This document shows, piece by piece, positions 6,048 to 14,744 of a DNA stretch of 64,000 bases. The notes under the pieces are model-generated. The model ran no database searches. It was not told the DNA's origin and saw nothing but the letters and a program-made list of their open reading frames with translations. Both the position numbers and the translations under genes were made by a program. Source of the stretch: Cypionkella sinensis (GTDB taxonomy: Bacteria > Pseudomonadota > Alphaproteobacteria > Rhodobacterales > Rhodobacteraceae); the NCBI RefSeq assembly GCF_042646385.1, contig NZ_JBHRTO010000001.1, positions 1,364,001 through 1,428,000 on the forward strand, read 5' to 3'. Positions within the stretch are counted from its first letter, which is position 1; every line of letters begins with the position of its first letter.

Positions 6048-8789
6048 TTAGCGGCCCAGCGACCACCAGCCGCGTTTCTTCGGCTTCGGCGGGCCATCTT
6101 CTTCGGCGGGCTCGACCGCGACCGGCGCTTCAACCGGCGCAGCGGCGACAGGCTCGGCCTGCACCACCGGCGCTTCGACAACCGGCGCAGCCTCAACCGC
6201 TGCGGCGGGTTCCGACACGACGCTCTCTGCCGCCGCTTCCGCCTTGGGCTTGCTGCGGCTGGACCGGCTGCGCGTGGATTTCGGCTTTTCCTCGGCTGCG
6301 ACCAGATCTTCACGCGCCGCTTCAACAGCGGGGGCTTCGACCGCTGCCACGGCTTCTGCCTTGGCGGTGCGGCTGCGCGAACGGCTGCGGGCAGGCTTTG
6401 CGGCAGCTTCGGCTTCCAGCGCATCGACCGGAGCCGGAGCGTCTGCCACGACTGCTGCCTCTGCCTGCGCGGCTGCCGATTTGCTGCCACGCGGCGCGCG
6501 GGTGCGGGTCGGCTTTTTCGCCGGGGCTTCGGCCACCGGCACCACGGGTGCTTCAGCCACCGCTTCGGTCAAGGCGGTGGGGGCGTCGTGACCAGCATCG
6601 CTGCCAGCCTCATCGTCGCCGTCATCTTCCTCGCCATCATCGGCTTCGGTATCCGAGCCAACCACCGCTTCGCCGGGCTGACCGGGTTTCTTGCGGCGAC
6701 GGCGACGGCGGCGCTTCTTGGTGCCACCCTCTCCCGCAGCAGGTGCAGGCACAGCGCTTGCCGCAACCTCGGCAACTTCGGCCTCTTCGACCTCATCCAC
6801 GTCGTCGATGATATCTTCGTCTTCTTCTTCCGCCACCGGCGCGCCCATCAGCGAGGCATTGCCCGAGATCACCGAAGACACTTCCGGCACCACCCGCGTC
6901 GCGGTCTTGAACTTCTCAATCGAGAAATCGGGCGAGATCATCATCGGATCACATTCGATCCGCACCGACATGCCATATCGCGCCTCGATCAGTGCGATAT
7001 GCTCGCGCTTGCCGTTGATCAGGAAGTTCACGATTCCAATCGGCGCGCGCAGCAGCACTTCCTTGCTGCGCTTGCGGGTACCTTCTTCTTCCAGCGCGCG
7101 CAACACTTGCAAACCAAGGCTGTCGTCCGAGCGGATCAGGCCAGTGCCATGGCAATGTGAGCAAGGCTGCGTCGTGCTTTCCAGCATCCCCGGACGCAGG
7201 CGCTGGCGCGACATTTCCATCAGGCCAAAGCCGGAAATCCGGCCCACCTGAATCCGCGCGCGGTCGGTTTTCAGCTTGTCTTTCAAGCGTTTCTCGACGG
7301 CGGCGTTGTTGCGGCGCTCTTCCATGTCGATGAAGTCGATCACGATCAGGCCCGCGAGGTCACGCAGACGCAACTGACGCGCCACTTCTTCAGCCGCCTC
7401 AAGGTTGGTCTTCAAAGCGGTGTCCTCGATGGACCCCTCTTTCGTAGCACGGCCCGAGTTCACGTCAATGGCGACCAGCGCCTCGGTGATGCCGATCACG
7501 ATATAGCCGCCGGATTTCAACTGCACCGTCGGGTTGAACATGCCGCCAAGGTAGCTTTCAACCTGATATTTCGCAAACAGCGGCGTTTGCTCATCATAGC
7601 GCACCACCGATTTGGCGTGGCTGGGCATGATCATCCGCATGAAGTCTTTCGCGGTGCGATAACCCGCCTCGCCCTCGACGAGAATCTCGTCAATCTCGCG
7701 GCTGTAAAGGTCGCGGATCGTGCGTTTGATCAGGTTGCCTTCCTCGTAGATCGCGGCGGGCGCGATGGATTTGAGGGTCAATTCGCGGATCTGTTCCCAC
7801 AACCGCATCAGATACTCGTAGTCGCGCTTGATCTCGGGCTTGGTGCGTTTCGCACCCGCAGTCCGAATGATCAGGCCCGCGCCTTCCGGCACTTCGATTT
7901 CGGTGGCGATTTCTTTCAGCTTCTTGCGGTCGGCGGCTTGGGTGATCTTGCGGGAAATCCCGCCACCGCGGGCGGTGTTCGGCATCAGCACACAGTAGCG
8001 ACCCGCCAGCGACAGATAGGTGGTCAGCGCAGCACCCTTGTTGCCACGTTCTTCCTTGACCACCTGCACCAGCATGATCTGCCGGACCTTGATCACTTCC
8101 TGAATTTTATAGCGACGCGCGCGCGGTTTGCGCGGGGCCGAGATTTCTTCCGACACATCTTCTTCGGCAATCGATTCAATCTCGTCATCGGTGTCCGAGG
8201 CGTGATCAATCGAGCGGAACGGTGCATCGCCGTCCTCATTATCAACCGAGGCCACGTTATGCGTGTGGCTATGGTCGTGGTGGTCGTGATCGTGGTGCGG
8301 TTGCTCAGCCACTTCAGCCGGGGCAGACTGCACCAGCGCATCCGCACCGGTTTCTTCGCCCAGATCCACCACATCCATGCTACTGATTTCAGCGACCTGC
8401 ACTGCATCGCCATCGACCGTTTCAGCACGCGGACGCTGTTGCGGTTTCGACTGCGGACGCGGACGCGCACGGCGGTTGTCTTCTTCGTCCTGCGCCTTGT
8501 TGTAGGCGCGTTCTTCCTCCAGCAGGGCTTTGCGGTCGGCCACTGGGATCTGATAATAATCCGGGTGAATTTCGGCGAAGGCGAGGAAGCCGTGGCGGTT
8601 GCCGCCATAATCAACAAACGCCGCTTGCAGCGAAGGCTCTACTCGCGTGACCTTTGCAAGGTAGATATTACCAGCAAGCTGGCGCTTGTTTACAGTTTCA
8701 AAATCGAACTCTTCGACCTTGTTTCCGTCGACCACAACAACCCGAGTCTCCTCGGCATGGGTGGCGTCGATAAGCATTTTCTTTGACAT
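6048..8789 (-). CDS. rne: ribonuclease E
   Basis: This 913-residue endoribonuclease is the core of the RNA degradosome, cutting AU-rich single-stranded RNA in mRNA decay and rRNA/tRNA processing. The catalytic domain holds an S1 fold (from about residue 36), the RNase H-like and DNase I-like parts with the metal-binding motifs AIDVNSGR and VIDFIDMEERRN, and the Zn-link CSHCHG. The C-terminal part (about 640-913) is a low-complexity Ala/Pro/Glu/Lys/Arg-rich scaffold ending KKRGWWSLGR, as in other alphaproteobacteria. An insertion of about 140 residues (roughly 85-225) interrupts the S1 region and contains a His/Asp cluster at 165-177. The ribosome site is weak (GGATTGAT) and a strong hairpin precedes it, both consistent with autoregulated expression. 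Confidence 0.97.
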   Translation of the reverse strand: MSKKMLIDATHAEETRVVVVDGNKVEEFDFETVNKRQLAGNIYLAKVTRVEPSLQAAFVDYGGNRHGFLAFAEIHPDYYQIPVADRKALLEEERAYNKAQDEEDNRRARPRPQSKPQQRPRAETVDGDAVQVAEISSMDVVDLGEETGADALVQSAPAEVAEQPHHDHDHHDHSHTHNVASVDNEDGDAPFRSIDHASDTDDEIESIAEEDVSEEISAPRKPRARRYKIQEVIKVRQIMLVQVVKEERGNKGAALTTYLSLAGRYCVLMPNTARGGGISRKITQAADRKKLKEIATEIEVPEGAGLIIRTAGAKRTKPEIKRDYEYLMRLWEQIRELTLKSIAPAAIYEEGNLIKRTIRDLYSREIDEILVEGEAGYRTAKDFMRMIMPSHAKSVVRYDEQTPLFAKYQVESYLGGMFNPTVQLKSGGYIVIGITEALVAIDVNSGRATKEGSIEDTALKTNLEAAEEVARQLRLRDLAGLIVIDFIDMEERRNNAAVEKRLKDKLKTDRARIQVGRISGFGLMEMSRQRLRPGMLESTTQPCSHCHGTGLIRSDDSLGLQVLRALEEEGTRKRSKEVLLRAPIGIVNFLINGKREHIALIEARYGMSVRIECDPMMISPDFSIEKFKTATRVVPEVSSVISGNASLMGAPVAEEEDEDIIDDVDEVEEAEVAEVAASAVPAPAAGEGGTKKRRRRRRRKKPGQPGEAVVGSDTEADDGEEDDGDDEAGSDAGHDAPTALTEAVAEAPVVPVAEAPAKKPTRTRAPRGSKSAAAQAEAAVVADAPAPVDALEAEAAAKPARSRSRSRTAKAEAVAAVEAPAVEAAREDLVAAEEKPKSTRSRSSRSKPKAEAAAESVVSEPAAAVEAAPVVEAPVVQAEPVAAAPVEAPVAVEPAEEDGPPKPKKRGWWSLGR

Positions 8790-8814
8790 ATCAATCCATT
8801 GCGCCTGTCATGCG

Positions 8815-8842
8815 AAAACCCGTCTGGCGGACCAGACGGGTT
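8815..8842 (-). promoter_or_regulatory. leader hairpin of rne
   Basis: Read on the minus strand, a perfect 11-bp stem AACCCGTCTGG/CCAGACGGGTT closes on the tetraloop TCCG (UCCG in RNA, of the UNCG class) and is followed by TTTTCG. It lies about 28 bases upstream of the rne start. It could be an attenuator or a ribosome-access and RNase E feedback element; E. coli rne is known to be autoregulated through a structured 5' leader. The stem and U-run are also compatible with a partial intrinsic terminator. Confidence 0.7.
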
Positions 8843-9212
8843 GTTTCTCATAAAGAGGCGGCTTGTTCGGGCGGCTGCGCGCAACGCAAATAGGCGGGCC
8901 GTGCCCGGTGGGCACCCCTCGCCTTGAATTGCCAATGTCGCGCACATCATCGCGGTTCACGTTTGGGCCGCTTGCACGGCCCACCTTAAAAAGCCCGGTC
9001 TGTTCCTGTATTATCAGTCACTTACGGGCAATAATCCGGCCTTACAGCCGATCCGACCACCCCGAATCTCGGCAGCTTTGCGCGCCAGATCATCAGGGCA
9101 GAGAATTCCGTGGCGACATGTTGTCGCCTGACTATGACCCTAACGGGAAACAGCCAGCCATGACAATGGGTGATTTGTGTTGGATGTGCTGTAAGGCAGG
9201 ATCAACCCCACC
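8843..9212. other. 370-bp intergenic region, rne upstream region
   Basis: No gene is supported here. On the minus strand it must contain the rne promoter and early leader, but no convincing -35/-10 pair is recognisable by eye. A short inverted repeat GGCGACA...TGTCGCC lies at 9112-9128. The region also separates rne from the dctD-like gene, which is transcribed towards it on the same strand with no clear terminator. Short open frames across it lack ribosome sites and family resemblance. Confidence 0.5.
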
Positions 9213-10541
9213 CTACACATAGTCCTGACGCTGCAAGCCATATTTGGCCATTTTCTCGTTCAGCGTCCGGCGTGGCAGGCAGAGTTCATCCATCACGCTT
9301 GTGATGCTGCCCTTGTGGCGACGCATGGTGTTGTCGATCAACATGCGCTCGAACGCCTCGACATAATCCTTCAGCGGCTTGCCTTCGGTGGTCAGCGCCG
9401 GCCCCGAAGCCTCGTTATCGGCCATTAGCAGGCTGGCGATCGAGCCAGAGCCGCGCCGGTTCTGCAGCACCGCACGTTCGGCGATGTTCACCAACTGCCG
9501 CACATTGCCCGGCCAAGGCGCTTGCAACAGTTGTGCCGCCTCTTGTGCCGTCACTTGTGGCGCATCGCAGCCGTATTCCTCAGCGAATTGTTCCGAAGAC
9601 CGGGTGAACAGGGTCAGAATATCCTCGCCCCGCGCCCGCAGCGGCGGGCAGATGATCGTCATCGCTCCCAAGCGGTAGAACAGATCCGAGCGCAGAACAT
9701 CCTCGAGCGTCTTGTCCGGCGCATGTTCGTTGCAGATCGCGATGATGCGGGTTTCCGGCGGCGTGCCCTGCTCGTTGATCAGCGTCAACAGCCGAGATTG
9801 CAGCGGATGGCTCAGCGCCTCGATATCCTCAAGACACAGTGTGCCACCGCGTGCTTCCTCGACCAAGGGCAGATTGCCGTCATCCGACGGGCCAAACAGC
9901 TTGGCCGCCAGTTGATCCTCACTCCATGCCGCACAGGACACGGTGACGAACTTCTTCGCAGCACGCGGCCCCACAGCATGCAACGCATGCGCCACCAAGG
10001 TCTTGCCTGTGCCGGTTTCGCCATCAATCAGCACATGGCTATCGGCTTGACCTAAATCGAGAATATCCTCGCGCAGCCGTTCCATCGCCAGGCTGGCCCC
10101 TACCAGCTTTTTCATCAGGATCGAGCCATCCGACAACTCCTTGCGCAAGGCGCGGTTGTCCAGCGTCAGCCGCCGCGCCATTGTGGCGCGCTTAGCAAGC
10201 TCGGTCATCCGATCGGGGTTGAACGGCTTTTCCAGAAAGTCATAGGCCCCGACCCGCATCGCCTCGACCGCCATCGGCACATCACCATGCCCGGTGATCA
10301 GGATCACCGGCAAGCCCGAATCCATGCCCATCAGGCGCTTCAGAAACGCCATGCCATCCATGCCCGGCATCTTGATGTCAGACACCACGACCCCCGGCCA
10401 TTCCGGCCCCAGCACCTTCAGCGCCTCTTCCGCACTCGCATAGGTTTCCGTGTCAAACCCCGACAGCGCCAGCCACTGGCTGATCGACGCGCGCATATCG
10501 GCCTCGTCGTCCACAATCGCCACTTTCATTGCCCGTGCCAT
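9213..10541 (-). CDS. dctD: DctD/NtrC-type response regulator lacking the GAFTGA loop
   Basis: This 442-residue protein has three domains: an N-terminal receiver (phospho-acceptor Asp55 in VVVSDIKMPG), a central AAA+ domain with Walker A GETGTGKT at 174-181, and a C-terminal Fis-type helix-turn-helix (HKGSITSVMDELCLPRRTLNEK). It most resembles DctD, the C4-dicarboxylate regulator. Two features differ from sigma-54 activators: where GAFTGA should stand (about 219-226) the sequence reads GPSDDGNLPLV, and Walker B reads LCLEDI in place of L-x-L-DE-I. It therefore probably cannot open sigma-54 promoters, recalling the GAFTGA-less NtrC of Rhodobacter capsulatus that works with sigma-70. It follows dctB by 7 bases with GAGGA overlapping the dctB stop. 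No dicarboxylate transporter is adjacent. Confidence 0.88.
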   Translation of the reverse strand: MARAMKVAIVDDEADMRASISQWLALSGFDTETYASAEEALKVLGPEWPGVVVSDIKMPGMDGMAFLKRLMGMDSGLPVILITGHGDVPMAVEAMRVGAYDFLEKPFNPDRMTELAKRATMARRLTLDNRALRKELSDGSILMKKLVGASLAMERLREDILDLGQADSHVLIDGETGTGKTLVAHALHAVGPRAAKKFVTVSCAAWSEDQLAAKLFGPSDDGNLPLVEEARGGTLCLEDIEALSHPLQSRLLTLINEQGTPPETRIIAICNEHAPDKTLEDVLRSDLFYRLGAMTIICPPLRARGEDILTLFTRSSEQFAEEYGCDAPQVTAQEAAQLLQAPWPGNVRQLVNIAERAVLQNRRGSGSIASLLMADNEASGPALTTEGKPLKDYVEAFERMLIDNTMRRHKGSITSVMDELCLPRRTLNEKMAKYGLQRQDYV

Positions 10542-10548
10542 GCCGTCC

Positions 10549-12312
10549 TCATTCCGCTGCTTTTGCTTGATTGCCCAACAAGGGCAGTTGCACCTCGAAC
10601 ACCGCGCCCCCCGCTTCGGCGTTATGCGCTGTGAGACGCCCGCCCAGATCGGTCACGATGCCCGAGGAAATCGCCAAGCCAAGGCCCACGCCCTCGCCCG
10701 GCTTCTTCGTCGTATAGAAAGGCTCGAAGATAGAGCCGATGTCGCCAATCCCAGTGCCATTGTCATGCACAGCCAAAGTGGCGCTTTCCCCCATCGTCAA
10801 CAGCAAGTCGATGTGCGGATCAAGCGTGTCTTTCGTGGCATCCAGGGCATTTCGCAACAAGTTGATGATCACCTGCTCTAACCGCAGCCGGTCTGCCATC
10901 ACCATCACAGGTTGGCGCGGCACAGTGCGGGTTATCTTGACAACGCGCTGCTTCAACTGTGGTTCCATCATCGCCAATGCCGAAGACACACAGGCGCGCA
11001 GATCGACAGGCTCAAAAGCCTCGCCGCCCTTGCGGGCATAGGATTTCAATTGCCGCGTGATCGCGCCCATGCGGTCGATCAGATCGTCAATCCGCTGGAA
11101 AGACGACAAAGCCTCATCCGGGCGCTTGCGCTGCAACAGCAGCCGTGCCCCCGCGAGGTAGGTTTTCATCGCGGCAAGCGGTTGGTTCAACTCGTGGCTG
11201 ACGGCTGCTGACATCTCGCCCAAAGCCGCGAGTTTCGACGATTGTGCCAACGTCAACTCGGCCACTTCCAAGGTCTTCTGCACCTTTTCGCGCTCGGCAA
11301 TCTCGCGGCTCAGCCGCGCGTTCAATAAGCGCAACTCGGCCGACTCGCGCTGGAACGATACCGATTGCGACCAAGCCCGCCGCGACAGCACATAAAACGT
11401 CAAAGCCGTCAGAATCGCGAAACCCATGATTTCCAGCGCGATCACGCCATTCACCCGCTCACGCACCGAATCGTAGGCGGTGAATGTCACCATCTTCCAG
11501 CCCTGAAACGGCACCCGCGCCTCGGTGCGCAAAACTGCCTCGCCCGAGACATAGGCATCGGGCGGATTTTGCGCCCAATCCGTTGCCCCCTTCAACGCGC
11601 GGTCGAGTGCCGAGGGGCTGTCAGTGGGCGAAAGTGCCTCGGCCACGGGTTTGCTGCGCCACGAAGGCTCGGTCGCCAAGATCACCTTGGCCTCGGAATT
11701 TGTTACCAGAACCGCATCCTGCAAGCCCGCCCAAGCGCGTTCATGCTTCATCATATCCACGGCGACGACAATCACACCCAAGGCCTGACCATCCGCCTCG
11801 ATCACCCGCGAATAGGTGAAATCATAGGCGCCGCCGGGTTGCGGCGTGACCGAAAACACCGTGTCCTTGGTGCGCTTGGCATCAACAAAATAGCTGTCAT
11901 TGCGGTGCGAGGTTCCCAGCAGGTTGCGGTTGGTCGCCCCCACCGTCCAGCCGTCTTTGTCCAGCAGCAGGATCGACGCCACGCCGATTTCCTTCTGCAC
12001 CTCGATCAGCCGCAAGCTGGTGCGCGCAAAGGTGTTCTTTTTCAGCGAGTCGCGAATCGCCGGATCATCGGCCAGCAGCAGCGGCACCACTGCCGTCCGC
12101 TGCACTTCGGACAACATGTTGCCCGAATACAGCGCAAGCCGCAGTTCAGCCCGATTTCGGGTTGTTTCGGTAAAGCGTTCAGACAGCCAGCGGTTGGTGA
12201 TCAGCACCACGCCGATTGCCAGCAATATCAACAGGGTGGCCGCCAATCGAATGCGCCAGGATTTTCCCGGTGCGGCGTCTGACTGGCGTTTGGATCGGCT
12301 GCGGCTTTGCAT
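10549..12312 (-). CDS. dctB: DctB-type sensor histidine kinase
   Basis: This 587-residue membrane sensor kinase has an N-terminal transmembrane helix (about 23-41), a large periplasmic double-Cache sensor (about 45-285, with the DKDGWTVGATNRNLLGTSHRND block typical of DctB), a second helix near 290-310, a short coiled coil, then HisKA with the phospho-acceptor in SHELNQPLAAMKTY and an HATPase with N box NLLRNALDA and G boxes DNGTGIG and GVGLGLAISSG. DctB senses C4-dicarboxylates in rhizobia and phosphorylates DctD. The partner regulator gene follows directly. No dctA or dctPQM lies in the window, so the true ligand and target are open. Confidence 0.92.
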   Translation of the reverse strand: MQSRSRSKRQSDAAPGKSWRIRLAATLLILLAIGVVLITNRWLSERFTETTRNRAELRLALYSGNMLSEVQRTAVVPLLLADDPAIRDSLKKNTFARTSLRLIEVQKEIGVASILLLDKDGWTVGATNRNLLGTSHRNDSYFVDAKRTKDTVFSVTPQPGGAYDFTYSRVIEADGQALGVIVVAVDMMKHERAWAGLQDAVLVTNSEAKVILATEPSWRSKPVAEALSPTDSPSALDRALKGATDWAQNPPDAYVSGEAVLRTEARVPFQGWKMVTFTAYDSVRERVNGVIALEIMGFAILTALTFYVLSRRAWSQSVSFQRESAELRLLNARLSREIAEREKVQKTLEVAELTLAQSSKLAALGEMSAAVSHELNQPLAAMKTYLAGARLLLQRKRPDEALSSFQRIDDLIDRMGAITRQLKSYARKGGEAFEPVDLRACVSSALAMMEPQLKQRVVKITRTVPRQPVMVMADRLRLEQVIINLLRNALDATKDTLDPHIDLLLTMGESATLAVHDNGTGIGDIGSIFEPFYTTKKPGEGVGLGLAISSGIVTDLGGRLTAHNAEAGGAVFEVQLPLLGNQAKAAE

Positions 12313-12358
12313 GGGGCAAGTTTAGGCCCGCCCAAGCGCCGCCTCAAGCCGATGGCAC

Positions 12359-13027
12359 TCAGGCCAGCGCCATCCCGCCCATCAAGCTGGCAAACAGCGC
12401 CGCCCCGTCGGTGCCGCCCGCTTTGGCATCCACCACACGCTCGGGGTGCGGCATCATGCCCAGCACCCGGCGGTTGGCCGAAAGCACACCGGCAATATCC
12501 GCAGCCGAGCCGTTGGGGTTCTGGCTGTAGCGGAACGCAACGCGGTCTTCTGCCTGCAGGGCGGCCAGACCGTCGGCATCAATCGTGTAGTTACCATCAT
12601 GATGCGCCACCGGCACCGCGATCTGTTGTCCCTTGGCATAGCCGCTGGTGAAGGCGCTGTCGGTGGTGGCCACCTGCAAGCCAATGGTTTTGCAGATGAA
12701 TTTCAAACCGGCATTGCGCATCAGGGCACCGGGCAGCAGTTGCATCTCGGTCAGCACCTGAAAACCGTTGCAAATCCCCAGCACATAGCCGCCGCGCCCA
12801 GCGTGGCCGCGAATGGCCGCCGCAATCGGTGACTGCGCCGCGATAGCCCCACAGCGCAGGTAATCGCCAAACGAGAACCCACCCGGCACGCCAACCACAT
12901 CCACCCCTGCGGGCAAGCTGGTGTCCTTGTGCCAAACCCGTGACACCTGAAACCCCGCGCGCTCAAACGCCACGGCAAGGTCACGGTCGCAGTTCGAACC
13001 GGGAAAGGTAACGACAGCGGCTTTCAT
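12359..13027 (-). CDS. purQ: phosphoribosylformylglycinamidine synthase glutaminase subunit PurQ
   Basis: A 222-residue class I glutamine amidotransferase that supplies ammonia to PurL in the fourth step of de novo purine synthesis. The nucleophile Cys86 sits in LGICNGFQVL, and the PHPERV motif near the C-terminus supplies the His/Glu of the triad. It begins MKAAVVTFPGSNCDRD, the normal PurQ N-terminus; GGAG lies 8 bases upstream. The frame is open further upstream but without family similarity. In small-PurL organisms it works in a complex with PurS, encoded at 14.3 kb on the same strand but separated here by an alcohol dehydrogenase gene. Confidence 0.97.
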   Translation of the reverse strand: MKAAVVTFPGSNCDRDLAVAFERAGFQVSRVWHKDTSLPAGVDVVGVPGGFSFGDYLRCGAIAAQSPIAAAIRGHAGRGGYVLGICNGFQVLTEMQLLPGALMRNAGLKFICKTIGLQVATTDSAFTSGYAKGQQIAVPVAHHDGNYTIDADGLAALQAEDRVAFRYSQNPNGSAADIAGVLSANRRVLGMMPHPERVVDAKAGGTDGAALFASLMGGMALA

Positions 13028-13112
13028 GGGCAGCACTCCGAAAGTTTGGGATGGCTTGCGGATAACGCAAACCGCGCGCCGCATCCAGCCCAAAACACCC
13101 GTCGCCACGGTC

Positions 13113-13130
13113 GGAATTCGCACGAATTCC
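13113..13130. repeat. palindromic intergenic element (GGAATTCG type)
   Basis: An 18-bp palindrome, GGAATTCG/CGAATTCC around two bases and followed by GGC, lies between purQ and the alcohol dehydrogenase gene. The GGAAT...ATTCCGGC pattern recurs at 17284-17303 and 20209-20229, so it belongs to a small family of related intergenic hairpins. It may end the alcohol dehydrogenase transcript before purQ. Confidence 0.5.
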
Positions 13131-13159
13131 GGCTGCGACTGTTGTGTCAAAAAAATCGC

Positions 13160-14197
13160 CTAGGCGGCAAAATCGGTGATCACCGCCACACCGGGCGGCA
13201 TCGGCGCGTTGAACATCCGCAACTCAGCACTGGCCTGCGACAGCCCAACCTGCCGCGCCACGATGGGGCGCACGTCGATGCGGCCCGTCTCGATCATCGA
13301 CAGCAAGGACGGATAACGCCAGCTTGGCATCCCCCGCGTGCCATACAAAGCCAGTTGCTTCATATAGACCGCGTTCATGTTGATCTCCATCCGCGCGGTA
13401 TGGCCCACCGGCAGCCCAACCTGCACGTGCCGCCCCAACGGGCGCAGGCATTCGATCGAGCCGTTGGTGGTGGCTTCGATCCCCAAAGCCTCGACACTGA
13501 CATGCGCGCCGCCTTGGGTCAGTGCCACGATCTGCGCCGCCGCATCGCCGCCGCGGGCGTCAATCGCGGCCTCGGCACCCAACGAAAGCGCGTGTTCCAA
13601 CCGTTCCGGCACCACATCCACCACGATCACCCGCGCGCCCAAGGCGCGACCGATCAGCAGCACCGACAGACCGATCCCGCCGGTGCCATGCACCGCCAGC
13701 CACTCCCCCGCCTGCACCGCCGCACGGCCCGTCAGGGCGTGCCAGGCGGTGGTCACCCGGCAGCCCAGACCTGCGGCCAAGGCGGGGGTCAGACTATCCG
13801 GCAGACGGGCAAGGTTGTGGGCATGCGGCGCGCTGACATATTCGGCATACGCCCCCGGCTCACCAAACCCCGGCACGCGCTGGTTTTTGCAGATCGTGGT
13901 CTGGCCGGACTGACATTCCGGGCAGGCCCCACAAGACAGGATAAACGGCGCGATCACCCGATCCCCCACCCGCCATTTGGAAAGCGGGCCAGCCTCGACC
14001 ACCTCGCCGCAATATTCATGGCCGGGGATCGCGCCCGGTTTCACCTTTGGATGCTCGCCGACCCAGCCGTGCCAATCTGACCGGCAAATGCCGCAGGCGA
14101 GGGTTTTCAGCACCACCCCATCGGCTTCGCAGACCGGATCGGGCACGGATTCAAGGCTGAGATCGGCGTTGTAGTCCCGAATGATCGCGGCTCGCAT
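13160..14197 (-). CDS. zinc-dependent alcohol dehydrogenase (MDR family)
   Basis: This 345-residue medium-chain dehydrogenase has the catalytic zinc ligands in CGICRSDWH and GHEYCGE, the structural-zinc cysteines CGACPECQSGQTTIC (89, 92, 95, 103), and the Rossmann NAD-binding turn GTGGIGLS. It oxidises an alcohol, or reduces an aldehyde, with NAD(P). The substrate is not predictable; the family covers simple and polyol alcohols. The gene lies between purS and purQ on the same strand, an unusual position for a purine operon. Its 126-bp leader is AT-rich with small hairpins near 14221-14251 and may hold its own promoter. The ATG at 14197 is preceded by GGAG. Confidence 0.9.
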   Translation of the reverse strand: MRAAIIRDYNADLSLESVPDPVCEADGVVLKTLACGICRSDWHGWVGEHPKVKPGAIPGHEYCGEVVEAGPLSKWRVGDRVIAPFILSCGACPECQSGQTTICKNQRVPGFGEPGAYAEYVSAPHAHNLARLPDSLTPALAAGLGCRVTTAWHALTGRAAVQAGEWLAVHGTGGIGLSVLLIGRALGARVIVVDVVPERLEHALSLGAEAAIDARGGDAAAQIVALTQGGAHVSVEALGIEATTNGSIECLRPLGRHVQVGLPVGHTARMEINMNAVYMKQLALYGTRGMPSWRYPSLLSMIETGRIDVRPIVARQVGLSQASAELRMFNAPMPPGVAVITDFAA

Positions 14198-14323
14198 GGG
14201 GCACTCCGGATGAAGGGCAACGCCCGACAGGGCGGGTCCCGAGTTGGGACCTATTTTTAGTCTTTATATTTCAAAGGCTTGATTTTCTGATTTAACCAAT
14301 CCTTAACCTTTGAGCTGACAGGT

Positions 14324-14563
14324 TTAGAGCAACTCGACCCGGTAGCTTTCGATCACGGTGTTCGACAACAGCTTTTCGCACATCGCTTTAACGGCAGTCT
14401 CGGCGGCAGCCTTGTCGGTTTCCGCCAGATCAAGCTCGATCACCTTGCCCTGACGCACGCCATTGACCCCAGCAAAGCCCAAGGTGCCAAGCGCGTGGCG
14501 CACCGCCTCGCCCTGCACATCCAGAACGCCGGATTTCAACATGACGGTGACACGGGCTTTCAT
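14324..14563 (-). CDS. purS: phosphoribosylformylglycinamidine synthase subunit PurS
   Basis: A 79-residue PurS, the small dimeric bridging subunit that lets PurQ and the small form of PurL assemble into an active FGAM synthetase. It begins MKARVTVMLKSGVLDVQGEAV and contains GVNGVRQGKVIELDL, both characteristic. Length is normal. GGAGAA precedes the ATG at 14563; open frame upstream of it has no family similarity. It follows purC on the same strand by about 180 bases that contain a repeated hairpin element. Confidence 0.97.
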   Translation of the reverse strand: MKARVTVMLKSGVLDVQGEAVRHALGTLGFAGVNGVRQGKVIELDLAETDKAAAETAVKAMCEKLLSNTVIESYRVELL

Positions 14564-14674
14564 GGCATTCTCCGAAAATGGGGGTTGCGCCCCCTTAGCG
14601 TGATCGGGCGGTTTCGACAAGGGTGGAAGCGCAGAGGAGCATGCGCGCGGCATCGCGGGATGGCCGAGCCTTTG

Positions 14675-14723
14675 GTCATCCTCTCTGCTTAAATATCCTC
14701 GGGGTCTGGGGGCGAGCCCCCAG
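14675..14723. repeat. composite intergenic repeat with GC hairpin
   Basis: The first part, GTCATCCTCTCTGC then TTAAATATCC (14675-14698), matches 45979-46002 in 23 of 24 bases. The second part is a perfect hairpin CTGGGGGC-GA-GCCCCCAG at 14706-14723. A related arrangement stands near 46054-46070. It lies between purC and purS. It looks like a dispersed Rhodobacterales intergenic repeat that may act as a weak terminator or RNA-stabilising hairpin. Confidence 0.65.
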
Positions 14724-14744
14724 TGCCAAGCGAAGAGCGCAGTG

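Noticed and set aside
5997..8786. Long plus-strand frames opposite rne
   Set aside because: Antisense to catalytic and low-complexity parts of rne; the His/Arg/Phe richness comes from the complement of Ala/Glu/Lys codons.
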